This document shows positions 1-4,846 of a stretch of DNA of 5,773 nucleotides, in pieces. Under the pieces are notes generated by a model. That model saw only the letters and a program-made list of their open reading frames with translations, ran no database searches and had not been told where the DNA came from. Origin of the DNA: Parachlamydiaceae bacterium (GTDB taxonomy: Bacteria > Chlamydiota > Chlamydiia > Chlamydiales > Parachlamydiaceae); contig JAUXSJ010000320.1 in assembly GCA_030679615.1 (NCBI GenBank), forward strand, positions 1 through 5,773. The letters are read 5' to 3'. Within the stretch, counting starts at the first letter, position 1; each line of letters opens with the position of its first letter. Position numbers and translations under genes: made by a program.

Positions 1-1
1 T

Positions 2-1426
2 AAACCATCAAATCCATTTAAGATTACCGTTCAATACAGTGATGTTAAGGAAAAAATCAAGGGAGAAAAAAATGATTTCTCAAAAGAAGTTTTCAATAGC
101 ATTATTGGGCGTCTTAAAGATCTTTCAAACTTAAATATAAAAATATCATTAGAATCCTTTGAGTTTATTAGAAGAATCCCTAGGCATGAATGGATACCTT
201 TTGCCAAAATCATCAATGAAAGTCGAGATATAAATTCTGATGAGCTAGCGGCATTTACCATGGGAAAATGGGATCATTCAATTTACAAAGAAGAAGAATG
301 GCCAGCTCTTGCTCTCAGAGCATTTTTTAAAAATGAAATGACTTTAAATCAAGTTTCAATGCTATTGATATATGATTTTTTTCTTCAAGCTTCTAATAAT
401 GGTCAAGGACAAATTTTATATTATCAATTGAATCATTTGGAAGAGATAGTCACTCAAGGGACTACCTCTGAAGAAGAAGAACTTGATGAGGAAGATTTCG
501 ATCAAAAGCAAGATTTATTATTAAATTTAATCACAGGGATCGCATACTCAATTGACATAGTTTCTGAAATGCTACAAAGTCATTGTATATCCTTAGAAGA
601 AGTTAGAAATGAAATTAAAAAATTAACCGATTCAGAATCACACCTCATCGCTTTTTTTCGTACAGATACAATTCATAATCATTGGGAATATCTCCTCTCT
701 CCTGCTCTATTAGAAGCTTTCTTAAAGGGAATATTTAAAGAAAACGCAATCAGACCCAATTTTGTTCTTGGAATGTCATTAAGAGATGACTTCATGAACT
801 GGAATAAACGTGATCTTTTCATCCCTTGTCGTTATCTTTCTTTACCTGAAGAAATTCATGGTATAGATCTAAGAAAATTTCCATATAATATTTATAAACA
901 TGATGTAGGTCATTGTTTTATTGAATCTCTTAATCTCGATAGAAAAATGTGGACTGAGCTCGCTGCAAATTGTGAAAAAGTCAATTCTTCTTTATTAAAT
1001 ACTTTAAACCTAATTCTCGATCGTGATTTATATTATCGAGATTTGAAAAATCAAAGATGTTCCGCCTTTCGTCGGTTTATTACAGTGTTAATTTCAAATA
1101 ATGATTCAGAGTTTCAACATTTTTATCCCATTCTTACAAATTTTATGCTTAATACAGATTTTAGATTTGAATATATTAGAGCTATTTTCTTTGGACCAAT
1201 ATTTTCAATCCGTTGGGGTAATTTTGATTTCATTATTCTCAAAGATTTATTAGAAAAAATCACAAATGAAGAGTTAATAAGAATCAAAGATCAACTAAAA
1301 ACTCTTCCTAATTATAAAGTTTCAATCTATTCAAAAGTTGATAATTTATATAAAATAAAAGAATTAGCCTCTAGTGAGAAAAAAGAATGGCTTGAAAAAT
1401 TTCTTTCTGAAGACTTGGGTTTTTAA
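2..1426 (+). CDS. Large uncharacterised protein with an HDVGH motif, 5' end outside the window
   Basis: I do not recognise this gene. The frame is open from base 2 to a TAA at 1424-1426, giving 474 residues without a stop. The first ATG is only at 260 and has no Shine-Dalgarno sequence (GCATTTACC precedes it). The 86 codons before it read as ordinary protein (for example RRIPRHEWIPFAKI), so the true start is left of the window and 260 should not be used. Visible residues (numbered from base 2) are mostly soluble and probably helical. There is an acidic run EEEELDEEDFD at about 157-167, a motif FPYNIYKHDVGHCFIES around 294-308 with His/Asp/His at 300, 301 and 304 (bases 899-913), and an aromatic-rich C-terminal part. 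No membrane segment or repeat array is evident. The HDxGH cluster could bind a metal or be catalytic, but that is inference. It could be a lineage-specific or host-interaction protein; nothing in the neighbourhood decides this. Confidence 0.85.
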   Translation, partial: KPSNPFKITVQYSDVKEKIKGEKNDFSKEVFNSIIGRLKDLSNLNIKISLESFEFIRRIPRHEWIPFAKIINESRDINSDELAAFTMGKWDHSIYKEEEWPALALRAFFKNEMTLNQVSMLLIYDFFLQASNNGQGQILYYQLNHLEEIVTQGTTSEEEELDEEDFDQKQDLLLNLITGIAYSIDIVSEMLQSHCISLEEVRNEIKKLTDSESHLIAFFRTDTIHNHWEYLLSPALLEAFLKGIFKENAIRPNFVLGMSLRDDFMNWNKRDLFIPCRYLSLPEEIHGIDLRKFPYNIYKHDVGHCFIESLNLDRKMWTELAANCEKVNSSLLNTLNLILDRDLYYRDLKNQRCSAFRRFITVLISNNDSEFQHFYPILTNFMLNTDFRFEYIRAIFFGPIFSIRWGNFDFIILKDLLEKITNEELIRIKDQLKTLPNYKVSIYSKVDNLYKIKELASSEKKEWLEKFLSEDLGF

Positions 1427-1473
1427 ATAAACTTCTTTCGAAAAACCGGACAGTTACAAGAAAGTTTATCCAC

Positions 1474-1490
1474 ACAAAGATTCACTTTGT
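1474..1490. repeat. Short inverted repeat after the unknown gene
   Basis: ACAAAG (1474-1479) and CTTTGT (1485-1490) form a 6-bp stem with a 5-base loop, about 50 bases after the stop of the large plus-strand gene. No run of T follows (ATATTTATAG), so it is at best a weak transcript-end structure. It overlaps the last base of a perfect DnaA-box 9-mer TTATCCACA at 1466-1474. Confidence 0.3.
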
Positions 1491-1512
1491 ATATTTATAG
1501 TCGTAATTATAA

Positions 1513-1574
1513 ATTAAACTTTTTCTTCTTTTTTATTCATGAAAACATGAGCTTGAGCAGCATAGTTAAAAAAA
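1513..1574 (+). repeat. Diverged 62-nt direct repeat, copy A
   Basis: Bases 1513-1574 align without gaps to 2314-2375 at a constant offset of 801, with 49 of 62 positions identical by hand count (about 79%). Shared blocks include TTCTTCTTTT, TGAGCTT and AGCAT. The match is not just low-complexity A/T, because the GAGCTT.AG.AGCAT core is mixed sequence. Upstream, both copies have GTATATTT (here at 1489-1496, about 17 bases before the aligned block). In this copy an ATG at 1547 opens a 16-codon frame beginning MSLSSI, ending TGA at 1595-1597. The equivalent frame in copy B begins (L)SFSSI. The pair may be remnants of a duplicated leader and start of a gene family; that reading is inference. Confidence 0.65.
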
Positions 1575-1576
1575 AA

Positions 1577-1589
1577 TCACAGCCTGTGA
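1577..1589. repeat. 13-bp perfect palindrome, operator-like
   Basis: TCACAG (1577-1582) and CTGTGA (1584-1589) are perfect inverted arms around a single C at 1583. The loop is too short for a stable full RNA hairpin, so a dimeric DNA-binding protein site would be the more natural reading. The palindrome ends immediately after repeat copy A. No gene with a recognisable promoter follows it, so a regulatory role is unproven. Confidence 0.3.
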
Positions 1590-1593
1590 AAAA

Positions 1594-1638
1594 ATGATGT
1601 AAAAGTCAACATCATAACAAACCATTTAAGAATGGTTT
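1594..1638. repeat. Two consecutive small hairpins
   Basis: ATGATGT (1594-1600) pairs with ACATCAT (1609-1615), a 7-bp stem with an 8-base loop. Three bases later AAACCATT (1619-1626) pairs with AATGGTTT (1631-1638), an 8-bp stem with the 4-base loop TAAG. Neither is followed on either strand by a clean T run, so they are not simple terminators. A third weak stem, CCAGT/ACTGG (1671-1675 and 1683-1687), lies downstream. Together with the terminator at 1758-1790 they could belong to one structured transcript. Confidence 0.4.
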
Positions 1639-1757
1639 ATATGAGTGATTGACATTCCATACACATGTTGCCAGTAAATTTAACTGGATAATTAATAAAA
1701 AAAGAATAAAAAAAATAATCGGATTTAAGAAATAAGGATTAGAATCATATTTAAAAT

Positions 1758-1790
1758 AAGCATTTTCAATTATATGAAAATGCTTTTTTT
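1758..1790. terminator. Rho-independent terminator, probably bidirectional
   Basis: AAGCATTTTCA (1758-1768) pairs perfectly with TGAAAATGCTT (1775-1785): an 11-bp stem with a 6-base loop, and the plus strand reads on as seven T (1784-1790). On the minus strand the stem is preceded by seven A and followed by ATTTTAA, so it can also end the small gene that stops at 1805, only 15 bases away. On the plus strand it would end read-through from the large gene or a transcript from the intergenic stretch. Confidence 0.8.
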
Positions 1791-1804
1791 ATGTTAATTC
1801 AGTA

Positions 1805-2161
1805 TCAAGTGAAATATTGTTTAAAACCGAGAACTGGTGATTCTTTTATTAATCGATTTATACAATTTTTGTTAGTTTTATTAATATCAACAATATGTTT
1901 AGTAAAACTTTTAGTGTTCACAACAAAACTTTTTCCATTAATTTCCAAATTAGTAGTTAAATCAAAAAATCTAACTATAAATATAGAAATTGGATTTTGA
2001 TAAACACGTATGTTTTTACCAATATTATTATCATTTAACGTAACTTGTAACCTATTCCCACTAACAATTGAATTAAAAGATCCTTTAGATTCTTTTGAAA
2101 AAAAATCTTTACATATAGGTTTACATGTATTATTAGTTTCGCTATAAAAAACGGGTGTCAT
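1805..2161 (-). CDS. Small uncharacterised asparagine-rich basic protein (118 aa)
   Basis: I do not recognise this protein. ATG at 2161-2159 is preceded by AAGGAA (bases 2172-2167 on the minus strand) with a 5-base gap, a good Shine-Dalgarno sequence. The stop is TGA at 1807-1805 and a hairpin terminator follows within 15 bases, so this looks like a complete single-gene unit. The product is rich in Asn (16 of 118) and Lys/Arg (16, against 8 Asp/Glu), hence basic. It has three cysteines (13, 17, 100; the first two in TCKPIC), no N-terminal signal peptide, and only a short hydrophobic stretch around 57-66 (PISIFIVRFF). Alternating hydrophobic residues (LQVTL, IRVY, LEINGKSFVVN) suggest beta strands; that is inference. 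It is bracketed by the two copies of the 62-nt repeat. A plus-strand open frame inside it (1791-2000) has no ribosome binding site. It could be a lineage-specific gene or a recent acquisition. Confidence 0.6.
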   Translation of the reverse strand: MTPVFYSETNNTCKPICKDFFSKESKGSFNSIVSGNRLQVTLNDNNIGKNIRVYQNPISIFIVRFFDLTTNLEINGKSFVVNTKSFTKHIVDINKTNKNCINRLIKESPVLGFKQYFT

Positions 2162-2166
2162 AAATA

Positions 2167-2172
2167 TTCCTT
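2167..2172 (-). promoter_or_regulatory. Ribosome binding site of the small orphan gene
   Basis: Minus-strand AAGGAA, preceded by further A residues (the complement of the T run from 2171), lies 5 bases before the ATG at 2161. It is the main argument that the minus-strand frame, rather than the overlapping plus-strand one, is translated. Confidence 0.6.
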
Positions 2173-2313
2173 TTTTTTAATTAATTATTTATTAAAAATT
2201 TAAAACAAAAACAGATACTTAAATAAATATTATTAAATAAAATTGTTTTATTTTTATAAGGAAACTTTAAAATAACAATAAAGAATTTTTTAATTGATCA
2301 GGGTATATTTTTG

Positions 2314-2375
2314 ATTAAAATTATTCTTCTTTTCTATTTATTAGCACTTGAGCTTCAGTAGCATTGATAAAGAAA
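2314..2375 (+). repeat. Diverged 62-nt direct repeat, copy B
   Basis: This is the partner of 1513-1574 (49 of 62 identical, no gaps). GTATATTT again lies upstream (2303-2310), but about 13 bases closer to the block than in copy A. Where copy A has ATG, this copy has TTG at 2348, opening SFSSIDKEKNSPATESLF and continuing to TAA at 2443. The copy A frame reads SLSSIVKKKSQPVKK and then stops. Aligned in frame without gaps, the two share S.SSI.K.K..P. This suggests the start of a small paralogous coding family, now broken in at least one copy. Confidence 0.65.
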
Positions 2376-2443
2376 AAAACTCACCAGCAACAGAATCGCT
2401 TTTCATGATCGATTTAAAATATTTCAGTAAACAACTTTTTTAA
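2348..2443 (+). pseudogene. Possible remnant of a gene 5' end (about 31 codons)
   Basis: The frame from TTG 2348 to TAA 2441-2443 reads as a short hydrophilic peptide beginning SFSSIDKEKNSP, with a second possible start at ATG 2405. The only support is its in-frame similarity to the short frame in repeat copy A (from 1547). No Shine-Dalgarno sequence precedes the TTG. It may equally be non-coding sequence within a repeated leader. Low confidence. Confidence 0.2.
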
Positions 2444-2516
2444 TGTAAATGTCTTTGAAAGAGCACAATTAAAAATAAAAAAAAGGTCATCAAATTCCAT
2501 TTTAATACTTTGTTTT

Positions 2517-2560
2517 AGGTTTATATCAAACCTCAATTTAAGTCATTATTTCTCAGGTTT
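2517..2560. repeat. Three-part inverted repeat next to the gltA stop
   Basis: AGGTTT (2517-2522), AAACCT (2528-2533) and AGGTTT (2555-2560) allow two mutually exclusive 6-bp stems. The first has a 5-base loop, the second a 21-base loop. The element lies immediately after the gltA stop on the minus strand, where a transcript end is expected. The nearest minus-strand T run is about 30 bases further on (around 2482-2489), so this is not a textbook rho-independent terminator. Confidence 0.3.
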
Positions 2561-2564
2561 GGTA

Positions 2565-3722
2565 TTAATACCCTCTTTCAGGAGCATAAATGTATTTAGG
2601 TCTAATGATGGGAGTTCCTTTTCCCCTCACTTCTCTTTCATAAACAATTTGACGTGAAATTCCTACGACGCGTGCTAATCCAAATAAGACTGTGTAATAT
2701 TCAGAATAAGGAAAACCAGCTGCTGTTAATAATATGCCAGAGATTGCATCAACATTAGGATAAGGATTAGAGATTTTGGGATTTTCTTTCAAAACTTTTG
2801 GGCCAACTTCACGAAGAATTTTTGCCATTCTTACTAAAGGATGTTGAGAATACTTTTCTTCAGCAAGTTTATAAAAAACTGTCGCTCTAGGATCTTCAAC
2901 TCGTAATACAGCATGGCCAAAGCCAAAAATTAACTCATTATTTGCAATTTTTTTATGTAGAGCTTCTTCCACTTGCTTATCTGTTGCGTTTTCCCCTAAC
3001 TCTTCCACTAATTTTTTCACAAAAACCAGACAATCTTGATTGGCTTTTCCATGCCTTGGACCTGCTAACGCACACATTGCACCAGACATTGATCCGTATA
3101 AATCTTCCAATCCTGACGCAATCGCTTTTCCAACAAAAGCAGAAAGGTTTCCTCCTCCGTGATCATAATGAAGAATATTAAATAATTTAAATATTTCTAC
3201 GAGTTCCGTTTTGTCTCCATTAGGAATATTTAACATGTGTGTAAAATTTTCCATGTAACCCATTTCTGGACGTGAACGAGGAGTCTCTCCCCAACCAGCA
3301 TGGTAATTAATCACTGTTGCAGCAATTTCTGGAATCTTTGCGATTATATTTAAAGCATCTTCTCGATAATTATTTCTACCTTCATATATACCTGTTAATA
3401 ATAAAGCAGCAGAAAATAATTTCATCGGATGACCAATTTTCGGTAACTTTTGAATAGATTGTATTAAATCTGTGGAACAAGGTGCGCGTTGATTTAACTC
3501 TCTTTTAAAGTCATCAATTTCTTTTGAAGAGCCTTTTTTTCCGAAAAATAATAAATAAATCACTTCTATAGGTTGCCACTGATCAATTTCTGAAAGTGGA
3601 TGTCCTACATAAGATAGTCCTGCCACTGGATCAACTGTCGAAGTGATGCAATACCCCACTGGATATCCTCTCATTCCTGTCTCCAAATTCTCTTCTTTAA
3701 TTTCGAATAAGACTTCTGACAT
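2565..3722 (-). CDS. gltA: Citrate synthase, mitochondrial-type
   Basis: This enzyme condenses oxaloacetate with acetyl-CoA to citrate, the entry step of the TCA cycle, in the cytoplasm. The 385-residue product follows the eukaryotic mitochondrial family across its C-terminal two thirds: LHYDHGGGN (184-192), LAGPRHGKANQ (219-229), GFGHAVLR.EDPR (267-279), NPYPNVDA.SG (319-329) and YYTVLFGLAR (342-351). The expected catalytic residues are present as His224, His270 and Asp325. It is shorter at the N-terminus than mature animal citrate synthase (about 437 residues). An in-frame TTG at 3737 would add five residues, but the ATG at 3722 lies 5 bases after AAAGGAG, and that TTG sits directly against the same ribosome site, so I take 3722. 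It starts 36 bases after the mdh stop, so the two are very likely one operon. Hexameric bacterial GltA enzymes look different in these motifs; whether this one is dimeric and free of NADH control, like its relatives, is inference. Confidence 0.95.
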   Translation of the reverse strand: MSEVLFEIKEENLETGMRGYPVGYCITSTVDPVAGLSYVGHPLSEIDQWQPIEVIYLLFFGKKGSSKEIDDFKRELNQRAPCSTDLIQSIQKLPKIGHPMKLFSAALLLTGIYEGRNNYREDALNIIAKIPEIAATVINYHAGWGETPRSRPEMGYMENFTHMLNIPNGDKTELVEIFKLFNILHYDHGGGNLSAFVGKAIASGLEDLYGSMSGAMCALAGPRHGKANQDCLVFVKKLVEELGENATDKQVEEALHKKIANNELIFGFGHAVLRVEDPRATVFYKLAEEKYSQHPLVRMAKILREVGPKVLKENPKISNPYPNVDAISGILLTAAGFPYSEYYTVLFGLARVVGISRQIVYEREVRGKGTPIIRPKYIYAPERGY

Positions 3723-3727
3723 ATGAT

Positions 3728-3734
3728 CTCCTTT
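3728..3734 (-). promoter_or_regulatory. Ribosome binding site that fixes the gltA start
   Basis: Minus-strand AAAGGAG lies 5 bases (ATCAT) before the ATG at 3722. The alternative TTG at 3737-3735 is immediately upstream of this site, so translation from it would run through the Shine-Dalgarno sequence. Confidence 0.8.
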
Positions 3735-3758
3735 CAATTTAATAAAATATTTTAATAT

Positions 3759-4751
3759 CTATTTTTTAATTAAATCTTTTACAAAATCTCTTTCTTCAAT
3801 AAGCTCTTTTTCAGATGCTTTGATTCTTATAGTTAAAAATTCGTTTAACTCTAAATTTTGAATGATTTCTATCCCATTTTTTTCTGAGTTTTTACAAGGA
3901 AATGAAAAGATTAAATCTTCATCTATTCCATAGGTATTTCCTTCTGAAATTACACCTGAAGAAAAATAATGATTTGTCAAAGTATTGTGGATTGTATCTT
4001 TAACTGCGCACAATAGGGCATCAGCAGCTGATGCTGCGGAAGATTTCCCTCTTTTTAAAATGATTTCCCCACCCCGTTTTCGCACCTTTTCAATAAATTC
4101 ATTTTCAAGCCATTGATGATCCTGAATCACAGATTCAACAGATTTTTCATTTATCTTTGCGTGAAAAAAATCAGGAACTTGAGTTGAAGAATGGTTCCCC
4201 CATATAATCACATTCGAGACATCTGAAGATGAAACATGCGCTTTTTCAGCCAAAAAGGCTGTTGCTCGATTCTGATCTAAACGTGTCATTGCAAAGAAGT
4301 TCTTTCTTGGAATTTGTGGAGCATGTTTCATTGTAATTAAACAATTAGTATTACAAGGATTCCCAACGACAAAAACTTTTACATTTCGATTTGCTACTTC
4401 ATTTAAAGCTTTTCCCTGTTCAACAAAAATTTTCCCATTATCCCTAAGCAAATCGCCTCTTTCCATTCCTGGCCCCCTAGGCTTAGCTCCTACTAATAAT
4501 GCGAAATCTACATCTTTAAATGCCTCAAAAGGATCAGAGGAGATTTTCACTTCAGATAAAAGAGGAAAGGCGCAGTCTATCAACTCCATTTTTACACCTT
4601 CTAGAGCAGGTAGAGCAGATTCAGTCTCTAATAAACTTAAAGTAATACGTTGATCATTTCCTAATAATTGACCGCTAGCAATACGAAAAAGTAATTGATA
4701 GGCAATTTGTCCTGCCGCTCCAGTAATTGCAATCCGTTTAATTTCCTTCAT
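3759..4751 (-). CDS. mdh: Malate dehydrogenase, chlamydial type
   Basis: NAD-dependent oxidation of malate to oxaloacetate, a cytoplasmic TCA step whose product is the substrate of the next gene, gltA. The 330-residue length is normal for the cytosolic-like MDH group of the LDH/MDH family. The N-terminal Rossmann motif is ITGAAGQIAY (9-18). The mobile loop GAKPRGPGMERGDLL has substrate-binding Arg92 and Arg98, and FVVGNPCNTN is at 127-136. The TRLDQNR block carries Arg157, Asp159 and Arg162. The catalytic His187 is in WGNHSS, and RGKSSAASAA is at 234-243. All key residues are present. The pattern matches chlamydial Mdh particularly well from memory and is the best taxonomic clue in the window. 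The start ATG at 4751 lies 7 bases after AAAGGAGG; the stop is TAG. mdh is the first gene of the mdh-gltA unit and diverges from queE over a 95-base gap. Confidence 0.96.
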   Translation of the reverse strand: MKEIKRIAITGAAGQIAYQLLFRIASGQLLGNDQRITLSLLETESALPALEGVKMELIDCAFPLLSEVKISSDPFEAFKDVDFALLVGAKPRGPGMERGDLLRDNGKIFVEQGKALNEVANRNVKVFVVGNPCNTNCLITMKHAPQIPRKNFFAMTRLDQNRATAFLAEKAHVSSSDVSNVIIWGNHSSTQVPDFFHAKINEKSVESVIQDHQWLENEFIEKVRKRGGEIILKRGKSSAASAADALLCAVKDTIHNTLTNHYFSSGVISEGNTYGIDEDLIFSFPCKNSEKNGIEIIQNLELNEFLTIRIKASEKELIEERDFVKDLIKK

Positions 4752-4758
4752 GATTATT

Positions 4759-4766
4759 CCTCCTTT
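4759..4766 (-). promoter_or_regulatory. Strong ribosome binding site of mdh
   Basis: Minus-strand AAAGGAGG is a near-perfect anti-16S complement, 7 bases before the mdh ATG. It confirms the start and contrasts with the divergent gene queE, which has none. Confidence 0.8.
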
Positions 4767-4784
4767 CCCGAAAATTCAATTCCC

Positions 4785-4790
4785 CTTATA
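4785..4790 (-). promoter_or_regulatory. Candidate -10 box for the mdh-gltA operon
   Basis: The minus strand reads TATAAG (5 of 6 to consensus), about 34 bases before the mdh ATG and 18 bases upstream of its ribosome site. No good -35 match lies 16-18 bases upstream, so the assignment rests on the -10 and the position only. Confidence 0.3.
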
Positions 4791-4809
4791 ATGGATCCAC
4801 CTTAATCTA

Positions 4810-4815
4810 TATAAT
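4810..4815 (+). promoter_or_regulatory. Candidate -10 box for queE-queC
   Basis: A perfect TATAAT lies 31 bases before the queE ATG, which would give a leader of roughly 25 bases. The -35 position (about 4786-4792) reads TTATAAT, a poor match. It sits in the divergent gap shared with mdh, so the two promoters would be close enough to influence one another. Confidence 0.4.
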
Positions 4816-4846
4816 TTGTGTTGTAAAACTATAAATAACTTTTTTA

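Larger units (their letters stand above)
1427..1804. other. AT-rich intergenic stretch with repeats and hairpins, no convincing gene
   Basis: This 378-base gap separates the convergent unknown gene (ending 1426) and the small minus-strand gene (ending 1805). I find no open frame with both a ribosome binding site and useful length. It contains one copy of the 62-nt direct repeat (1513-1574), short inverted repeats at 1474-1490, 1577-1589, 1594-1615, 1619-1638 and 1671-1687, and a clear hairpin terminator at 1758-1790. Between 1688 and 1757 the sequence is almost pure A/T. The density of inverted repeats could mean a structured untranslated RNA, or simply decayed sequence. Confidence 0.6.
2162..2564. 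other. AT-rich intergenic stretch with repeat copy B and a possible gene remnant
   Basis: This 403-base gap lies between the start of the small minus-strand gene and the end of gltA. From 2171 to about 2320 it is very A/T-rich, including an all-A/T inverted repeat (AAATAAAA 2235-2242 with TTTTATTT 2246-2253). A minus-strand TATAAA at 2258-2253 might be a -10 box for the small gene, but no good -35 is found. Repeat copy B occupies 2314-2375. After it a frame runs from TTG 2348 to TAA 2441-2443 (about 31 codons). A short inverted repeat sits near the gltA stop. I see no intact gene. Confidence 0.5.

Noticed and set aside
31..261. Minus-strand open frame of 76 codons at the left end
   Set aside because: It lies opposite the plus-strand coding frame that is open from base 2, has no recognisable motif, and is best explained as the shadow of that gene.
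260..262. ATG 260 as the start of the large unknown gene
   Set aside because: No Shine-Dalgarno sequence precedes it, and the 86 upstream codons are open and protein-like, so it is an internal methionine.
1649..1677. Promoter with a perfect TTGACA at 1649-1654
   Set aside because: The sequence 16-18 bases downstream (around CAGTAA) is a poor -10 match, and the nearest T/A-rich hexamer is about 20 bases away. It remains only a chance -35-like hexamer unless a transcript is found.
1427..1804. Replication origin
   Set aside because: Only two DnaA-like boxes occur, with no box cluster and no origin-linked genes such as dnaA, dnaN, parAB or gidA nearby.
1791..2000. Plus-strand open frame of 69 codons beginning at the end of the terminator T run
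   Set aside because: It has no ribosome binding site (seven T precede the ATG) and is antisense to the small minus-strand gene, which has one. The hydrophobic look comes from the complement of an AT-rich gene.
2235..2253. All-A/T inverted repeat AAATAAAA/TTTTATTT as a terminator
   Set aside because: The stem has no G-C pairs and a 3-base loop in sequence where such matches arise easily by chance.
1427..2564. Insertion sequence or CRISPR array
   Set aside because: There is no transposase frame, no terminal inverted repeats paired with target duplications, and only two diverged direct repeats rather than a regular series with spacers.
2942..3181. Plus-strand open frame of 79 codons
   Set aside because: It is fully antisense to gltA, whose conserved catalytic motifs occupy the same bases.
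3723..3737. TTG start for gltA, five codons upstream
   Set aside because: It would place the start directly against the AAAGGAG ribosome site, which is correctly spaced for the ATG at 3722.
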